A stretch of 21,355 nucleotides of DNA from Collinsella sp. Lineage in GTDB: Bacteria; Actinomycetota; Coriobacteriia; Coriobacteriales; Coriobacteriaceae. The notes beneath the pieces are model-generated. The model was not told where the DNA came from. It was given only the letters and a program-made list of their open reading frames with translations, and ran no database searches. The stretch is taken from assembly GCA_019414515.1 (NCBI GenBank), contig DXLX01000035.1, forward strand, positions 1 through 21,355, written 5' to 3'. Position numbers and translations under genes: made by a program. Shown here piece after piece: positions 7,068 to 14,664 of the stretch; within the stretch, counting starts at the first letter, position 1, and each line of letters begins with the position of its first letter.

Positions 7068-7085
7068 TACCGAGTGGACTCGGTA
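7068..7085 (-). terminator. Hairpin between the GHKL ATPase gene and spoVS
   Basis: TACCGAG (7068-7074) and CTCGGTA (7079-7085) form a perfect 7-bp stem with a 4-nt loop, starting 6 nt past the ATPase stop codon. The following sequence on the minus strand is AT-rich but lacks a clean T-run, so this may be a weak terminator, attenuator or mRNA 3' stabiliser that reduces read-through into spoVS. An imperfect palindrome centred on GTAC (about 7032-7051) lies between it and the spoVS ribosome site. Confidence 0.45.
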
Positions 7086-7091
7086 AAGGCA

Positions 7092-8177
7092 CTATTCCTC
7101 TTTGGCAAGATCGAAGGTCACAGTGATTCGATCACGCGAAACACGAATCTTTGGGTCGCCGCAAAGGTTGAGATAGTACCGGGCGGCAAGGTCATTAAAG
7201 TCACGCTCCACAGCACGCGAAAACTGTGCCATGTCATCCTTGGCAATACGTAGCCCGCGACGATCCTTCGCAAGATCGACAGGAGCCGGCGTATGCGAGG
7301 ACGAATCACGCTCGCGCAGCAGACGCGCGGTCACACCGCGAACGGGCTTAATCTGCCCTGCCAAAATGCGATGAGCCGTGCGCTCGGACATCTCAAGACC
7401 CAAACCCGAACAGATACGGATAAAGTCCTCGGCATCAGAGGCAAGGCCTAAACGATCGACAACCGGAAGCTCGCTCTCGTCATCAATGAACAGGAGACGC
7501 GACGTATCGAGCTGACTTGACGCCTGAGCATAAAGGGTCGCGGCAATCTCAGACGGAGAACCAAGATAGACATCGCAACCACGCAACTCCTCGAGCGCAA
7601 ACTCACAAGCAGCGCGAATAATATTATGCGGACCGCGAGCACAGACATAACGCCCGTCCTCATCCTTGACGGCCTGGGGCCAGCTGGACTGATCGGCACG
7701 CTCACTGAGGCGGTCGGCCGCAACGCTCACCTTAAAGGCTGAGCCTAGATCGACACCGGACGTAACCACGCGGGCCTCGTCGGTGTTCTGCTTGATCGAA
7801 AACAATGCCATGCCACGACCGTGAACGCCCCAACGGTCCATCTTCATGCTCTCGAGCTTGGAGGTAACACGGGCATCGAAGATTCGCTCTTGCATATCCT
7901 GCGGAACGCCCGAACCGTTATCCAAAAAGACAAGCGTGCGGACGCCATCTTCCTTAGTCGTGGCGAGATAGACCTTGTCGGCGCCAGCATCGCGAGCATT
8001 ACGGAGCATTTCGATGACGATGTCCTCGACATGCTGAATGTCGTGCTTTGCCTGGCGCCGCTCGGCCTCCGAAACGCGGAGGCGGACATACCCCTCGCCA
8101 AGGTTCTCCTCGACGCGAAGGTTGCCCTCCCCCGACATCGACGCGATAAATGAGATGAGCTCGTTCGCGTCGCTCAT
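7092..8177 (-). CDS. Uncharacterised GHKL (MutL-like) ATPase
   Basis: A 361-residue protein with an N-terminal GHKL nucleotide-binding domain: N-box around E56-x3-N60 followed by DAGAD (63-67), DNGSG (86-90), TSK (105-107) and the glycine-rich lid GVHGRGM (117-123). The DAGA...DNGSG...TSK order resembles MutL more than sensor kinases. No dimerisation/phosphoacceptor histidine region or membrane segment is visible. Residues from about 200 onward match no family I recognise. It starts 1 nt after the rny stop without a clear ribosome site, which implies coupled translation with RNase Y. It occupies the position that ymdB holds in Bacillus (rny-ymdB-spoVS). ATP binding is well supported; the function is unknown. 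Confidence 0.85.
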   Translation of the reverse strand: MSDANELISFIASMSGEGNLRVEENLGEGYVRLRVSEAERRQAKHDIQHVEDIVIEMLRNARDAGADKVYLATTKEDGVRTLVFLDNGSGVPQDMQERIFDARVTSKLESMKMDRWGVHGRGMALFSIKQNTDEARVVTSGVDLGSAFKVSVAADRLSERADQSSWPQAVKDEDGRYVCARGPHNIIRAACEFALEELRGCDVYLGSPSEIAATLYAQASSQLDTSRLLFIDDESELPVVDRLGLASDAEDFIRICSGLGLEMSERTAHRILAGQIKPVRGVTARLLRERDSSSHTPAPVDLAKDRRGLRIAKDDMAQFSRAVERDFNDLAARYYLNLCGDPKIRVSRDRITVTFDLAKEE

Positions 8178-8178
8178 G

Positions 8179-9729
8179 TTATTTAGCGATATCGACAGCG
8201 CGGCTCTCGCGAATCACGACGACGCGCACCTGACCGGGATACTCCATCTCTTCCTCGATCTGATGGGCGATATCGTGAGCCAGGACCGTGGACTGGGCAT
8301 CGGAGATCTTGTCCGGCTGAACCATGACGTGGACCTCGCGACCAGCCTGCATGGCATAGGTACGCTCGACGCCGTCATGGGAGTTGGCAATCTCCTCGAG
8401 CTTCTCAAGACGCTTGATGTAGTTCTCGGCAGACTCGCGACGGGCGCCGGGGCGAGAGGCAGAGACAGCATCGGCGGCCTGTACCAGGACATCGAGCACC
8501 GTGTTGGGGTCGACGTCGGCATGATGAGCCTCGATAGCGTGGACGATAACGGGCTTCTCGCCATAACGGCGGGCAAGCTCGGCGCCGATGACGGCATGCG
8601 GGCCCTCGACGTCGTGGTCGATTGCCTTGCCCAGGTCGTGCAGCAGGCCGGCGCGCTTGGCGGTCACAACGTCCAGGCCAAGCTCGGAAGCCATCACGCC
8701 GCACAGGTCGGAGACCTCGAGGGAGTGCTGAAGCACGTTCTGGCCAAACGAGGTGCGGTAACGCAGAGCACCGAGGGTCTTGACGATCTCGGGGTGCAGG
8801 TCGTGAATGCCGGTGTCGAAAGCAGCCTGCTCGCCGGCCTCGCGCACGCGCTGCTGAACCAGGTCGGCAGCCTTGTGATACATCTCCTCGATGCGGGCGG
8901 GGTGAATGCGGCCGTCGGCGATGAGGTTCTCGAGGGCGACACGGGCGGTCTCGCGACGGACCGGGTCGAAGCTCGAAAGAACGACGGTCTCGGGCGTGTC
9001 GTCGATCACGAGGTTGACGCCGGAAACCTGCTCGAAGGTCCGGATGTTGCGACCCTCGCGACCGATGATACGACCCTTGAGGTCATCAGAGGGAATGTGC
9101 ACGGAGGTAACGGTGACCTCGGCAGTGTGGTCGGCAGCGCAGCGCTGAATCGCCAGGGACAGAATCTCCTGGGCGGTCTTGTGGCACTCGGCGCGAACCT
9201 GCTGCTCGGACTCGCGAATGATCGTGGCGGCCTCGTGGGTGACCTCCCCGCGAACCTTATCGAGGAGCTCCTTGTGGGCGTCCTCGCGGGTAAGGTCGGC
9301 AATACGCTCGAGCTCGGAGGTCTGCTTTGCGCAGAGCTCCTCGAGCTCACGGGAGCGCTTCTCGACCTGACCGGCCTGGCTGGACAGCTGATGCTCGCGC
9401 TTGTCGAGAGCGTCGTTGCGGCGATCGAGGGATTCCTCGCGCTGCATCACGCGGTTCTCGAGCGTACGAATCTCGTTCTTACGCTGCTTGTCCTCGGCCT
9501 CGGCCGCCTGCTTGTTCTTGATGATTTCCTCTTTAGCCTCGAGCAGAGCCTCTTTTTTGAGGGTCTCGGCCTGACGCTTAGCATCACCGATCAGGGACTC
9601 AGCCTGTGCGTGTGCCGACTGAATCTTTTCGTCGGCCTCGTGAAGACTACCCTGCTTGGCGGTGCGCATGTAGGCAATGGCGGCGATGGCACCCAAAACG
9701 ATGCCAACGAGCGCTGCGATGATAGGCAT
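8179..9729 (-). CDS. rny: Ribonuclease Y
   Basis: Membrane-anchored endoribonuclease that starts mRNA decay. The 516-residue protein shows an N-terminal membrane helix (about 3-21), a long charged coiled coil (about 28-195), a KH domain with GRIIGREGRN (219-228) and an HD domain with the metal-binding HDLGK (His364-Asp365) and downstream HH/HAD residues. Length is standard. I chose the ATG at 9727-9729 because an AAGGAG site sits 5 nt upstream; an in-frame GTG at 9733-9735 overlaps that ribosome site and is unlikely. The gene has its own promoter and a leader of about 150 nt. The GHKL ATPase follows with a 1-nt gap. Confidence 0.97.
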   Translation of the reverse strand: MPIIAALVGIVLGAIAAIAYMRTAKQGSLHEADEKIQSAHAQAESLIGDAKRQAETLKKEALLEAKEEIIKNKQAAEAEDKQRKNEIRTLENRVMQREESLDRRNDALDKREHQLSSQAGQVEKRSRELEELCAKQTSELERIADLTREDAHKELLDKVRGEVTHEAATIIRESEQQVRAECHKTAQEILSLAIQRCAADHTAEVTVTSVHIPSDDLKGRIIGREGRNIRTFEQVSGVNLVIDDTPETVVLSSFDPVRRETARVALENLIADGRIHPARIEEMYHKAADLVQQRVREAGEQAAFDTGIHDLHPEIVKTLGALRYRTSFGQNVLQHSLEVSDLCGVMASELGLDVVTAKRAGLLHDLGKAIDHDVEGPHAVIGAELARRYGEKPVIVHAIEAHHADVDPNTVLDVLVQAADAVSASRPGARRESAENYIKRLEKLEEIANSHDGVERTYAMQAGREVHVMVQPDKISDAQSTVLAHDIAHQIEEEMEYPGQVRVVVIRESRAVDIAK

Positions 9730-9764
9730 GCTCACTCCTTTTTATGGATTCGTTACACAACAAA

Positions 9765-9790
9765 GCGAACCGTCCTTACGAACGGCTCGC
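9765..9790 (-). terminator. Hairpin in the recX-rny intergenic region / rny leader
   Basis: GCGAACCGT (9765-9773) and ACGGCTCGC (9782-9790) form a 9-bp stem, with one G-U pair in the minus-strand RNA. On that strand it is followed by TTTGTTGTGT. It looks like a weak intrinsic terminator or attenuator placed 36 nt before the rny start. Because it lies downstream of the proposed rny promoter, it could attenuate rny itself. Confidence 0.45.
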
Positions 9791-9851
9791 GACATTTGAG
9801 TAATATGGGCGCAGCTTATGCGGGTCGGATACAGATAAACATATAAACAAA

Positions 9852-9866
9852 CTCATCACAGATGAG
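9852..9866 (-). other. Small hairpin in the rny leader
   Basis: CTCATC (9852-9857), a 3-nt loop and GATGAG (9861-9866) form a perfect 6-bp stem. On the minus strand it is followed by TTTGTTTAT. With the 9765-9790 hairpin it makes the rny leader structured. Confidence 0.4.
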
Positions 9867-9895
9867 CACATATCACAAAGCAAATGACGGTGTTT

Positions 9896-9924
9896 ATCGT
9901 ACGTTGAACCACAACAACTGTCAA
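9896..9924 (-). promoter_or_regulatory. Promoter of rny
   Basis: On the minus strand: -35 TTGACA (9919-9924, perfect), a 17-nt spacer and -10 TACGAT (9896-9901, four of six). Transcription would start near 9888, giving a leader of about 150 nt. The rest of the 257-nt gap between recX and rny shows no convincing ORF. Confidence 0.65.
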
Positions 9925-9986
9925 ATAAATGGCCCCGGCACGGCGGCTAAAACGCGGTGAACGGCAGGGTCACAAAACGCATACGC

Positions 9987-10679
9987 CTAAACCGCACATT
10001 CCTCGCGTTCGGCATCGAGACGTGCCTTAACGGCATCGGCGGCGATGTGATACGAGAAGCCCTTGCCCATCAAAAACCGAACCAGTTTTTCGAATCCGCG
10101 CGTCTCTGGAACACGCCGCTTGGCGAGCAGGGCTGACGCACGCGCCAAATCGTCTTCGACGGCAAAATAATCCTCGGGATAACCGGGAATGTCATCGAGC
10201 ACGACATGACGGCGCTTGAGCTCGGTCTCGATTTTGCGCTGTCCCCAACCGCGCCGCTTGCGCTCCTCGATAAAGTACGAGCAAAAGCGGTTGTCGTCTA
10301 AAAAGTGATACTCGGTGGCGCGCTCGACGGCGAAATCGATCGCGGGCTGGTGAAAGCCGTAGCGAGCCAGCTTGTCACGGACCTCACCCGTCGCATGGTC
10401 GCGGCGCGATAGCATCTCGGTCACCATGGTAAGTGCACATTTACGCTCGATGAGCTGCACCGCCTCACGAAAGTTGTCCCAATCACAGGGAAGATCGGGG
10501 CGGTTTTTGACATACAGCCGCGCGACCCGCACGGGAATCCAAATGGACCGCTCAAAACCGCCCTCAAGCTCACAATCGATATGTGCGCAAGGCTTTTTGG
10601 ACGCATACCCGCTCGAGAACGAGGAGGCCGCCTTCTTATCGGGAAAGACGACCGTGGCCTCGGTCACCGTATACGACAT
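9987..10679 (-). CDS. recX: Regulatory protein RecX
   Basis: Modulates RecA by binding along the filament groove. The 230-residue protein carries the three-helix RecX repeats from about residue 85 to the end: SRRDHATGEVRDKLARYGF, FLDDNRFCSYFIEERKRRGWGQ and a C-terminal FLMGKGFSYHIAADAV unit. An N-terminal region of about 80 residues precedes them and is longer than in E. coli RecX. The start at 10677-10679 lies 11 nt after the recA stop, and no good ribosome site is visible, so translation probably depends on recA. Immediate linkage to recA supports the call and implies SOS induction. Confidence 0.93.
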   Translation of the reverse strand: MSYTVTEATVVFPDKKAASSFSSGYASKKPCAHIDCELEGGFERSIWIPVRVARLYVKNRPDLPCDWDNFREAVQLIERKCALTMVTEMLSRRDHATGEVRDKLARYGFHQPAIDFAVERATEYHFLDDNRFCSYFIEERKRRGWGQRKIETELKRRHVVLDDIPGYPEDYFAVEDDLARASALLAKRRVPETRGFEKLVRFLMGKGFSYHIAADAVKARLDAEREECAV

Positions 10680-10690
10680 GAGCGTAACCG

Positions 10691-11839
10691 CTACTCGTCG
10701 TCATCATCGAGCATGGCGGAACCATCGATGGCGTAAAGCTCGTCAAACTCCTCAGGCGCAGGCTGATCGGTCAGCTCGACCTCGGACGGAGCATCGTCAT
10801 CAAACTCAAGTCCACAGGCAAGGCGGACCTTATGCTCAATCTCGTCGGCACAATCGGGGTGTTCGCGCAGGAACGCCTTGGCGGCCTCGCGACCGTTGCC
10901 GAGCTTGTCCTCGCCATAGGCAAACCAGGAGCCCATCTTCTTGCAGATACCGCACTCGACAGCCATGTCCAGAATCGAGCCCTCCTTAGAGATGCCCGTA
11001 CCGTACATGATGTCGAACTCAGCAGATCGGAACGGAGCTGCCACCTTGTTCTTAACGACCTTGGCGCGCACGCGGTTACCGATAACCTCGTCCTTAAGCT
11101 TAATGCTGTCGATGCGGCGAATATCGATACGTACCGAAGAGAAGAACTTAAGGGCGCGGCCGCCCGTCGTGGTCTCGGGGTTGCCGAACATGACACCGAT
11201 CTTCTCACGCAGCTGGTTAATGAAGATGCACGTCGTGTTGGACTTGGACAGCGAGCCGGCGAGCTTGCGGAGCGCCTGGCTCATCAGGCGAGCCTGAAGA
11301 CCGACCGTAGTGTCGCCGATTTCTCCCTCGATCTCGGCACGCGGGGTCAGCGCGGCGACGGAGTCGACGACGATGGCATCGATGGCGCCGGAACGCACGA
11401 GCATGTCAACAATCTCGAGCGCCTGCTCGCCCGTATCGGGCTGGGAAATGAGCACCTCGTCGATATCCACACCGATGCGCGCGGCATACGTGGGATCAAG
11501 CGCGTGCTCGGCATCGATAAATGCCACAACGCCACCCATTGCCTGGGCCTCGGCCAGGATCTCGAGCGAAAGCGTCGTCTTACCGGAGGACTCAGGACCG
11601 TAAATCTCGACGATACGGCCGCGCGGCACGCCGCCGATACCCAGCGCGGCATCGAGGGCCAGGGCGCCCGTGGGAATGGCCTCGACCTCGAGCTCGGGAC
11701 CACCGTCGCCGTACCTCATGATGGAACCCTGGCCGAATTTCTTCTCGATCTCGGCCTTGGTGGTGGCGATCATCTCATCGCGCTCTTTACCCGTAGTGCG
11801 AGCATGAACGGTACGTACGGGACCTGAATTCTTGGCCAT
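10691..11839 (-). CDS. recA: Recombinase RecA
   Basis: ATP-dependent strand-exchange protein and co-protease for LexA cleavage. The 382-residue protein has Walker A GPESSGKT (81-88), the catalytic Glu111 (DAEH), loop L1 around EIGDTTVG (173-180), loop L2 NPETTTGGRALKF (220-232) and an acidic tail ending LDDDDE. I chose the ATG at 11837-11839 (MAKNSG) because the AGGAGGG ribosome site lies just upstream; a longer reading from 11860 would run through that site. The promoter contains a LexA box in its spacer. recX follows after 11 nt. Confidence 0.98.
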   Translation of the reverse strand: MAKNSGPVRTVHARTTGKERDEMIATTKAEIEKKFGQGSIMRYGDGGPELEVEAIPTGALALDAALGIGGVPRGRIVEIYGPESSGKTTLSLEILAEAQAMGGVVAFIDAEHALDPTYAARIGVDIDEVLISQPDTGEQALEIVDMLVRSGAIDAIVVDSVAALTPRAEIEGEIGDTTVGLQARLMSQALRKLAGSLSKSNTTCIFINQLREKIGVMFGNPETTTGGRALKFFSSVRIDIRRIDSIKLKDEVIGNRVRAKVVKNKVAAPFRSAEFDIMYGTGISKEGSILDMAVECGICKKMGSWFAYGEDKLGNGREAAKAFLREHPDCADEIEHKVRLACGLEFDDDAPSEVELTDQPAPEEFDELYAIDGSAMLDDDDE

Positions 11840-11869
11840 GAATAGCCCTCCTCTTAACAACCTGCATCG

Positions 11870-11898
11870 ATAATAAACGAACGGCTGTTCGTGGTCAA
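11870..11898 (-). promoter_or_regulatory. recA promoter
   Basis: On the minus strand: -35 TTGACC (11893-11898), a 17-nt spacer and -10 TATTAT (11870-11875); each hexamer matches five of six consensus bases. The spacer is almost filled by an SOS box, so LexA would block polymerase directly. The leader to the recA ATG is short, about 25 nt. Confidence 0.8.
11878..11891. promoter_or_regulatory. LexA (SOS) box of recA
   Basis: CGAACGGCTGTTCG contains the exact GAAC-N4-GTTC core and lies between the -10 and -35 of recA. It matches the boxes upstream of lexA, tying recA-recX to the same regulon. Confidence 0.9.
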
Positions 11899-11940
11899 CC
11901 GTTCAGGCCAATCATATGCAGGCAGTCTTTCCAAAACCCA

Positions 11941-11984
11941 ACCAAACGCCGACCAAACACTGACCAAATGCTTGACCACACAGG
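11941..11984. repeat. Phased ACCAAA-type short repeats upstream of recA
   Basis: Units ACCAAACGCCG (11941-11951), ACCAAACACTG (11952-11962), ACCAAATGCTTG (11963-11974) and a weaker ACCACACAGG recur at an 11-12 bp period, close to one helical turn. They lie about 45-90 bp upstream of the recA -35 element. The rest of this 257-nt intergenic region shows no convincing gene. Confidence 0.6.
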
Positions 11985-12065
11985 GCCAAATAAGAACAAA
12001 GAAGGCAAGAATACATCTATAACCAGCACAAACGCTAAATTTGTCAGAAGTCCCTATCTCCACAA

Positions 12066-12089
12066 TTAAGGGGCCCGGAGGCCCCTTAA
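12066..12089 (-). terminator. Terminator-like hairpin after the cinA-domain gene
   Basis: TTAAGGGGCC (12066-12075) and GGCCCCTTAA (12080-12089) form a perfect 10-bp GC-rich stem with a 4-nt loop, 7 nt beyond the stop codon at 12097-12099. On the minus strand it is followed by TTGTGG, so the T-tail is short. It most likely ends the long rnj-to-cinA transcript before the separately regulated recA unit. Confidence 0.7.
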
Positions 12090-12096
12090 AACACGT

Positions 12097-12627
12097 CTAT
12101 TCCATAGAGTTGAGCACAAGGGCAATGCGCCCCAATGCCTCCGCGACCGCATGGGCACGAACACACGAACGGTCGCCCTCATAGTGGCAGCGCACAGAGT
12201 CCACAACCGGGACTTCCCCATAAGCCGCGCGATACGCCCAGCCAATATAGAAAGTGCCCGCCGGATCGCCCTCAGTGCCACCGCCGGGGCCGGCATAACC
12301 CGTTGCGCTCACTGCAATATCGCTCTGGTACAGCTCCAGCGAACCCACCGCCATCTCGCGCGCGGTCTGATGCGACACCGCGGTATAGCGGTCGAGCGTC
12401 TCCTGCTCAACACCAAGAACGCGATGCTTAATCTCATCGCAGTAAGTCACCGCACCGCCACGCAACACCGCCGAGGCGCCCGGGATATCGGCAATCGTCG
12501 ATGCGATCATACCCGCCGTCAGCGACTCAGCCGTCGAAACCGTCACGCCCCGAGCGCTCGCGCGCTCGACAATATCGCGCGCCAGCTCCTCATTGTGTGC
12601 GGAAATCTGCTCAAAAGAGACCGTCAT
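12097..12627 (-). CDS. CinA C-terminal-domain protein, probable nicotinamide-nucleotide amidohydrolase (PncC)
   Basis: A 176-residue standalone CinA C-terminal domain. Members deamidate NMN to nicotinic acid mononucleotide, recycling the NMN released by NAD-dependent DNA ligase. Visible motifs are AESLTAG (34-40, with the likely catalytic serine Ser35), GGAVTYCDEIKHRVLGV (58-73) and SATGYAGPGGG (107-117). The N-terminal MoCF/COG1058 domain of full-length CinA is absent. I use the ATG at 12625-12627; an in-frame GTG at 12631-12633, 5 nt after an AGG, would add two residues. The gap to pgsA is 6-12 nt. The pgsA-cinA-recA order is classic, although a hairpin and promoter separate it from recA here. 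Confidence 0.93.
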   Translation of the reverse strand: MTVSFEQISAHNEELARDIVERASARGVTVSTAESLTAGMIASTIADIPGASAVLRGGAVTYCDEIKHRVLGVEQETLDRYTAVSHQTAREMAVGSLELYQSDIAVSATGYAGPGGGTEGDPAGTFYIGWAYRAAYGEVPVVDSVRCHYEGDRSCVRAHAVAEALGRIALVLNSME

Positions 12628-12639
12628 ACCCACCAGGAC

Positions 12640-13278
12640 CTAGACCGAAAAGACGATCTTGCGGCAGTTCCAGAAGTACTGGGCGCCCGAGATAACGGTC
12701 AAGACAACGGCAACGGCATACAGGAAGCGCGACACCGAGTAGATGCCGAGCGTCAGCGCCACCGGGCCAAGGTGCAAGCCGGCCATAGCAAAAACGCACA
12801 GGTAACCGCAGATGGAGACCATCGTGGTTGCCGTCTTGTACTTGCCGAGCTTATCGGCCGCAACAACCACGCCGGCCGCACTCGCAACCATGCGTAGGGC
12901 GCTCACCAGCAGCTCGCGGAACAGGATAATAAACACGGACCACACGGTTACGGCGCCAAAATCCAAGAACAGCAGCAGGGCCGAGAACACCAGCAGCTTG
13001 TCGGCGATGGGGTCCAAGAACTTACCGAAGTCGGTGATCTCGTTGCGCGAACGCGCCAGATAACCGTCGACCTTATCGGTGCACGACAGGATCACATACA
13101 GAATGAAGGCAGCGGCGGCGAGCGGGCCGTCGAAGGTGCTCCAATCCGTACCGGCAACACTCGTGTGAGACAGCGCCGACACGATCATGAACACCGGGAT
13201 AAAGACGATGCGAACGCACGTCACGATGTTGGCGGGCGTCCAGACACTCGTCAGTTCCTTATTGCTCTCGTTTGCCAC
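12640..13278 (-). CDS. pgsA: CDP-diacylglycerol-glycerol-3-phosphate 3-phosphatidyltransferase
   Basis: Integral membrane enzyme making phosphatidylglycerol phosphate from CDP-diacylglycerol and glycerol 3-phosphate. The 212-residue protein has the full CDP-alcohol phosphatidyltransferase signature: D68-x2-D71-G72-x2-A75-R76-x8-G85-x3-D89-x3-D93. About five or six hydrophobic helices are visible. Translation starts at GTG (13276-13278), supported by AGGAG 7 nt upstream that overlaps the rimO stop codon (TAGGAG). The gap to rimO is 9 nt. PgsA is favoured over other family members by the cinA/recA context; exact substrate choice is inferred. Confidence 0.94.
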   Translation of the reverse strand: MANESNKELTSVWTPANIVTCVRIVFIPVFMIVSALSHTSVAGTDWSTFDGPLAAAAFILYVILSCTDKVDGYLARSRNEITDFGKFLDPIADKLLVFSALLLFLDFGAVTVWSVFIILFRELLVSALRMVASAAGVVVAADKLGKYKTATTMVSICGYLCVFAMAGLHLGPVALTLGIYSVSRFLYAVAVVLTVISGAQYFWNCRKIVFSV

Positions 13279-13287
13279 GATGCTCTC

Positions 13288-14637
13288 CTACTCCACAACA
13301 TGGCCGATAAGCTCATAGCAGAAGCTATCGGTAAACTCGACAGTCAGAATATCGCCCACGGACGCCTCGCTGGCGTCCAAGTGCACCGCACCATCGGAAT
13401 CGGGCGCCTGGAACCAGGCATGGCCGATCAGCTCGGCGCCATCCTCGGTCTCTTCGATACCGTCGACGATCACCTGGGCGCGCTCGCCCACATGTGCGGC
13501 GGTAGCGGCAAAACCGAGCGACTCGGCCAGATCCATGGCCTCCTGGGCGCGCTCAAGCTTGACCTCCTCATCGACCTGGCCCTCCATCTTGGCGGCCAGG
13601 CTACCTTCCTCACGCGAGTAGGCAAAGACGCTCGTGTAGTCAAAGCCGACGGTGTCCATAAAGTCGATAAGGTCGTGGAACTCGTCGTCGGTCTCGGTCG
13701 GGAAGCCGACCATGGCCGTGGAACGGATCACGATGCCGGGGATACGCTCACGAAGGTCGCGGAACAGATCCTCGAGCTCCTGGCGGGAACCAGAACGGCG
13801 CATAGCCTTGAGGATGCGCGCGTCGCAGTGCTGCACGGGGATATCGATATAGGGCAGCACCTCGGGCGTATCGCGAATCGTATCGATAAGCTCGTCGGTC
13901 ATGCCCTCGGGCTGCAGATAGAGCACGCGGACCCAGACGTTGTGCGGGCGCACGGCCTCGGCGACGGCACGCAGCAGCTGCGCCAGATTGCGCGGCGAGC
14001 CCTCGGCGACATCCTCGTCAGCAAAGTCGGTGCCCCAAATACCCGTGTCCTGGCCGATCAGCACGATCTCGCGCACACCGCCGGCAACCAGGTCGCGCAC
14101 CTCGGAGATAATGCTCTCGGCATTGCGCGAATGATAGCGACCGCGAATATAGGGGATCATGCAGAAGCTGCAGAAGCGGTTGCAGCCATCGGAAATCTTG
14201 ACGTAGGCGACAGCACCCTCGACGGTACGCTTGACCTGCGGGATATAGGCTGCGATCTCACGCTCGACACCCAACACGCCATCGATGACCGCCACGATGC
14301 CGTCCTCCTCGTCGGCCTTCACAAAGGCCGCGACCTCTGGCAGCTCGTCAGGCAGGTCGTCGCCATAGCGCGACGGCACGCACCCGCACATGACGATGGG
14401 GCAAGAACGAACGCCGTCCTGAACCTCGTTGGCGAGCTCGAGCGTGGTCTCGATGCTCTCGGACGTTGCGGAGGCGAGGAACGAGCATGTATTGACGATG
14501 GCGATATCGGCGTCCTGCGGGTCGAATGCCTCCTCGTAGCCTGCGGCGGTCAAAAGAGAACGCATGCGGTCGGTGTCAACCTCGTTCTTAGCGCACCCGA
14601 GGGTGATGTAGAGCACGGAGCCCAACGGTGTATCCAT
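13288..14637 (-). CDS. rimO: Ribosomal protein S12 methylthiotransferase RimO
   Basis: Radical-SAM enzyme that adds methylthio to the conserved aspartate of ribosomal protein S12. The 449-residue protein has MTTase cysteines C15 (TLGCAKNEVD), C51 (NTCSF) and C86, the radical-SAM motif C152-x3-C156-x2-C159 (DGCNRFCSFC) and a C-terminal TRAM domain (about 385-448). LGCAKNxVD and IPxIRGRYHSR are RimO-type and distinguish it from the MiaB paralogue at 5284-6660. The ATG at 14635-14637 is preceded by AAAGGA about 12 nt upstream, a rather long spacing. Gaps are 27 nt from yajQ and 9 nt to pgsA. Confidence 0.96.
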   Translation of the reverse strand: MDTPLGSVLYITLGCAKNEVDTDRMRSLLTAAGYEEAFDPQDADIAIVNTCSFLASATSESIETTLELANEVQDGVRSCPIVMCGCVPSRYGDDLPDELPEVAAFVKADEEDGIVAVIDGVLGVEREIAAYIPQVKRTVEGAVAYVKISDGCNRFCSFCMIPYIRGRYHSRNAESIISEVRDLVAGGVREIVLIGQDTGIWGTDFADEDVAEGSPRNLAQLLRAVAEAVRPHNVWVRVLYLQPEGMTDELIDTIRDTPEVLPYIDIPVQHCDARILKAMRRSGSRQELEDLFRDLRERIPGIVIRSTAMVGFPTETDDEFHDLIDFMDTVGFDYTSVFAYSREEGSLAAKMEGQVDEEVKLERAQEAMDLAESLGFAATAAHVGERAQVIVDGIEETEDGAELIGHAWFQAPDSDGAVHLDASEASVGDILTVEFTDSFCYELIGHVVE

Positions 14638-14664
14638 GTTGGAGAGCGGTCCTTTCGATTGATA

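Noticed and set aside
7018..7092. Extended spoVS start adding 25 residues
   Set aside because: The extra part contains the ribosome site and hairpin region and does not resemble SpoVS.
8038..9846. 602-residue plus-strand ORF opposite rny
   Set aside because: It is antisense to a fully convincing RNase Y gene, is low-complexity (Leu/Gly/Asp/Val rich) and arises from codon bias in GC-rich DNA. No domain or ribosome site supports it.
11840..11860. Longer recA start adding seven residues
   Set aside because: The extension translates the strong AGGAGGG ribosome site of the shorter, family-typical MAKNSG start.
11854..12063. 69-residue minus-strand ORF upstream of recA
   Set aside because: It covers the recA promoter, SOS box and phased repeats, and its composition does not look coding.
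12097..12627. Truncated cinA pseudogene
   Set aside because: The C-terminal domain alone is a common complete PncC form with its own start and all motifs, so it is not evidently a broken gene.
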